Assembly (NCBI RefSeq): GCF_905209685.1 | Contig: NZ_CAJLUB010000028.1 | Coordinates: 1 to 16,525 of the forward strand | DNA length: 16,525 bases | Source of the DNA: an uncultured Veillonella sp. | GTDB taxonomy: Bacteria > Bacillota > Negativicutes > Veillonellales > Veillonellaceae | Reading direction: 5' to 3' | Shown here: piece by piece, positions 14,869 through 16,525 of the stretch | Numbering within the stretch: the stretch's first letter is position 1 | How the letters are laid out: every line of letters begins with the position of its first letter | Notes under the pieces: model-generated | The model's input: only the letters and a program-made list of their open reading frames with translations | Told to the model about the DNA's origin: nothing | Databases searched by the model: none | Translations under genes and position numbers: made by a program

Positions 14869-14931
14869 AACACCTTTGATGTTATATCGTATCTTCGGGG
14901 ATATAATATAAACGATCAAAGGTGTTTTTAT
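14869..14931 (+). terminator. Terminator of the UDG-family gene
   Basis: A 12-bp perfect stem (14869-14880 with 14915-14926) closes a 34-nt top that holds a second stem (GTTATATC with GATATAAT) and is followed by TTTTTA. It starts about 70 bp after the stop codon. The A-tract on its left is weak, so it works mainly for the plus strand. The surrounding gap, 14798-15036, shows nothing else. Confidence 0.88.
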
Positions 14932-15036
14932 TATCAAAAATTAATGTGAGTTATAAAAATGGATATATCTATATTATGATTGATTACACATATCTTGTTA
15001 TAAATAAAAGTAATGAGCTGTATAACATTTTAGTTC

Positions 15037-15064
15037 TTGATTTCTAGAATGAGAGGTTTATAAT
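15037..15064 (+). promoter_or_regulatory. Probable promoter of the MFS transporter gene
   Basis: TTGATT (15037-15042) and a perfect TATAAT (15059-15064) are 16 bp apart, about 50 bp before the start codon. A TTGACA at 15084-15089 also stands out, but its -10 would fall on the start codon. Confidence 0.6.
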
Positions 15065-15116
15065 TAATCGTTGTCGCAAATGGTTGACAATAGTTTAAGA
15101 AAATGGAGTTGATATT

Positions 15117-16367
15117 ATGGATAAGGCTAAAGAGGCCTTATGGACAAGATCCTTTGTCCTCGATACTTTGATTAATTTCTTAGTATTTTTGATTTATTAC
15201 TTATTAATCGTTATTATTGCGGTAGTAGCAAAGGATAATCTTCATGCTACAGCAAGTCAAGCTGGCTTGGCCGTTGGTATTTATATTATTGGTACCGTTG
15301 TTGCTCGTTTGTTAGCAGGACGTTTTATCAGCATCTTAGGCTGTCGTAAGATGTTGTACCTTGGTTTGTTAATTTATTTGGTTTCAACAGCCATGTACTT
15401 CTATACACCTAATTTATTGATGCTCGACAGTGTACGTTTCTTAAATGGTTTTGCGTACGGTATTACATCGACTGCTACAAGTACGATCGTAGCCGCTATT
15501 ATTCCTATGTCACGTCGTGGTGAAGGGATTAACTACTATGGTTTATCTACATCTCTTGCCGCTGCGGTAGGTCCATTCTTGGGGATTTTAATGCTTCATA
15601 GCCTTGGCTATGACTTCATCATCGCCTTCTGTGTTGCTCTTATCATCCTTTGTGGTATTGGTTCAGTTATCATGAAATTTGATGAACCTAAGCTCGATAT
15701 TGATTCTGAAGAACATAAAGGCATTAAAATTTCCGATTATATCGAACCACGTATGAACTCTATTAGTCTTGTTTCTATACTAGTAGGTTTTGCATACTCT
15801 GGTGTTATCGGTTTTATGGCAGCCTATACAAAAGATTTAAATCTTATCTTAGCAGGTACATTCTTCTTTGTTGTATATGCTGTAGTTATTACAATAACAA
15901 GACCATTACTTGGTATTGTATTTGATATGAAAGGGGAAAACTTCGTTCTTTACCCTTGCTTCATATCTTTAGCACTTGGCATTTTCTTATTGTCCATTGC
16001 TCACTCTACATGGCTTATACTCTTATCTGCTGTGTTTGTTGGTCTTGGTTACGGTACATTTATGTCAAACGGTCAAGCAGTAACTGTTAAAATCGTTCCG
16101 GTTCACCGCATTGGTGTTGCCACATCGACGTACTTCATTGCCTTAGACATGGGCCTTGGTTTTGGGCCATATATCTTAGGTGCTATTAAAGAGGTAGTAG
16201 GGTATACAAGTATGTTCCACGTAACCGTTGTAGTAGCGCTTCTTGCATTCGTCGCTTACTACTTACTCTATGGCCGTTATGTAGGGACTGAAAAAGATCT
16301 TTCTTTGAAAGCTCGTGCTGAAGAAGAACAAATTAGAAATCGTAAACGCAATGGTAAACTTGCATAG
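15117..16367 (+). CDS. Major facilitator superfamily transporter (drug/metabolite exporter-like)
   Basis: 416 residues with twelve predicted membrane segments in two halves joined by a hydrophilic loop (about 190-210, FDEPKLDIDSEEHKG). The loop between segments 2 and 3 has the MFS motif-A pattern in variant form (ARLLAGRFISILGCRKMLYLG). RRGEGINYYGLSTSLAAAVGPFLG (about 133-156) is the motif-C-like, proline/glycine-bearing segment 5 region seen in antiporter-type exporters. A GGAG at 15105-15108 supports the ATG. The C-terminus is charged (LKARAEEEQIRNRKRNGK). The gene is alone between a promoter and a strong terminator. Export of a drug-like or small metabolite is the family expectation; the substrate is unknown and no regulator gene lies beside it. 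Confidence 0.88.
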   Translation: MDKAKEALWTRSFVLDTLINFLVFLIYYLLIVIIAVVAKDNLHATASQAGLAVGIYIIGTVVARLLAGRFISILGCRKMLYLGLLIYLVSTAMYFYTPNLLMLDSVRFLNGFAYGITSTATSTIVAAIIPMSRRGEGINYYGLSTSLAAAVGPFLGILMLHSLGYDFIIAFCVALIILCGIGSVIMKFDEPKLDIDSEEHKGIKISDYIEPRMNSISLVSILVGFAYSGVIGFMAAYTKDLNLILAGTFFFVVYAVVITITRPLLGIVFDMKGENFVLYPCFISLALGIFLLSIAHSTWLILLSAVFVGLGYGTFMSNGQAVTVKIVPVHRIGVATSTYFIALDMGLGFGPYILGAIKEVVGYTSMFHVTVVVALLAFVAYYLLYGRYVGTEKDLSLKARAEEEQIRNRKRNGKLA

Positions 16368-16431
16368 AATGTAAGTTATTGATGGTGGTGAATTCAGACT
16401 GGTTCTAGCAGGCAGATTTTACAACTAAATT

Positions 16432-16469
16432 AAAAGGACTATACGAGATATCTCGTATAGTCCTTTTTT
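16432..16469. terminator. Bidirectional terminator after the MFS gene
   Basis: A perfect 36-bp palindrome (16432-16467, centre 16449/16450) ends in a run of six T on the plus strand and in TTTTAATTT on the minus strand. It lies between the MFS gene and an apparent convergent gene, and suits both. Confidence 0.92.
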
Positions 16470-16479
16470 GTTATTGTCT

Positions 16480-16525
16480 TTAGACTGGTTCGCGACGTAG
16501 TCGCGAATCATTAAACCACCCGCTA
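16480..16525 (-). CDS. Possible C-terminal end of a convergent gene
   Basis: On the minus strand a frame enters from the window edge and ends at TAA (16482-16480), 11 bp before the bidirectional terminator. It reads SGWFNDSRLRREPV, which looks like real protein. The 15 codons are too few to identify. The inverted repeat TTCGCGAC/GTCGCGAA (16489-16507) in this stretch may simply be coding sequence. The support is position and reading frame only. Confidence 0.35.
   Translation of the reverse strand, partial: SGWFNDSRLRREPV

Noticed and set aside
16432..16467. The perfect 36-bp palindrome as an insertion-sequence end or operator
   Set aside because: It sits between convergent genes with T runs at both ends, which is the form of a bidirectional terminator; there is no transposase nearby.
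1..16525. tRNA/rRNA genes, CRISPR arrays, prophage or IS elements
   Set aside because: No cloverleaf, regularly spaced repeats, transposase, integrase or phage genes were seen on either strand.

Overview
The window reads as ordinary chromosome of a low-GC, Gram-negative-walled Firmicute, most likely Veillonella or a close relative (Negativicutes). This is an inference from gene content and style: AT-rich DNA, strong AGGAGG-type ribosome binding sites, compact operons, and a YedE / Se-S carrier pair. No mobile element, CRISPR array, tRNA or rRNA was found.

Layout. (1) 1-2422: a class V aminotransferase / cysteine desulfurase-like gene, cut by the window edge, is divergent from yedE and a small DUF3343 Se/S carrier-like gene. 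Together they form a probable selenium/sulfur handling locus. (2) 2515-4981: a MerR-family regulator is divergent from a shortened DXS-like thiamine-diphosphate enzyme. The enzyme's promoter has the over-long 19-bp spacer and perfect palindrome typical of MerR-activated promoters. (3) 5260-5943: a secreted, cysteine-free protein with a carboxymuconolactone-decarboxylase/AhpD-like region. (4) 6105-8109: trmB and an ftsW/rodA-type SEDS gene, 1 bp apart, behind a good sigma-70 promoter. (5) 8220-9503: uraA uracil permease, with a structured leader whose hairpin loop is complementary to the uraA ribosome binding site. (6) 9823-12044: an nfeD-floA membrane-microdomain operon with a third gene for a one-TM protein with a disordered tail. 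(7) 12332-14056: a protein built of five tandem helix-turn-helix repeats, then a TSUP-like membrane protein. (8) 14204-14797: a uracil-DNA-glycosylase superfamily protein. (9) 15117-16367: an MFS transporter, then a strong terminator and the apparent tail of a convergent gene.

The most interesting unit is the MerR/DXS-like pair. The regulator carries a cysteine where the aldehyde-sensing AdhR has its sensor cysteine. The operator has the layout recalled for AdhR/NmlR-type sites (CTTAAAC-N4-GTTTAAG). The enzyme keeps the thiamine-diphosphate machinery but has lost the two arginines that hold the glyceraldehyde-3-phosphate phosphate in true DXS. I infer an inducible carboligase acting on a non-phosphorylated aldehyde rather than a housekeeping isoprenoid enzyme. 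The leader of uraA and the five-HTH protein are the next most unusual items.
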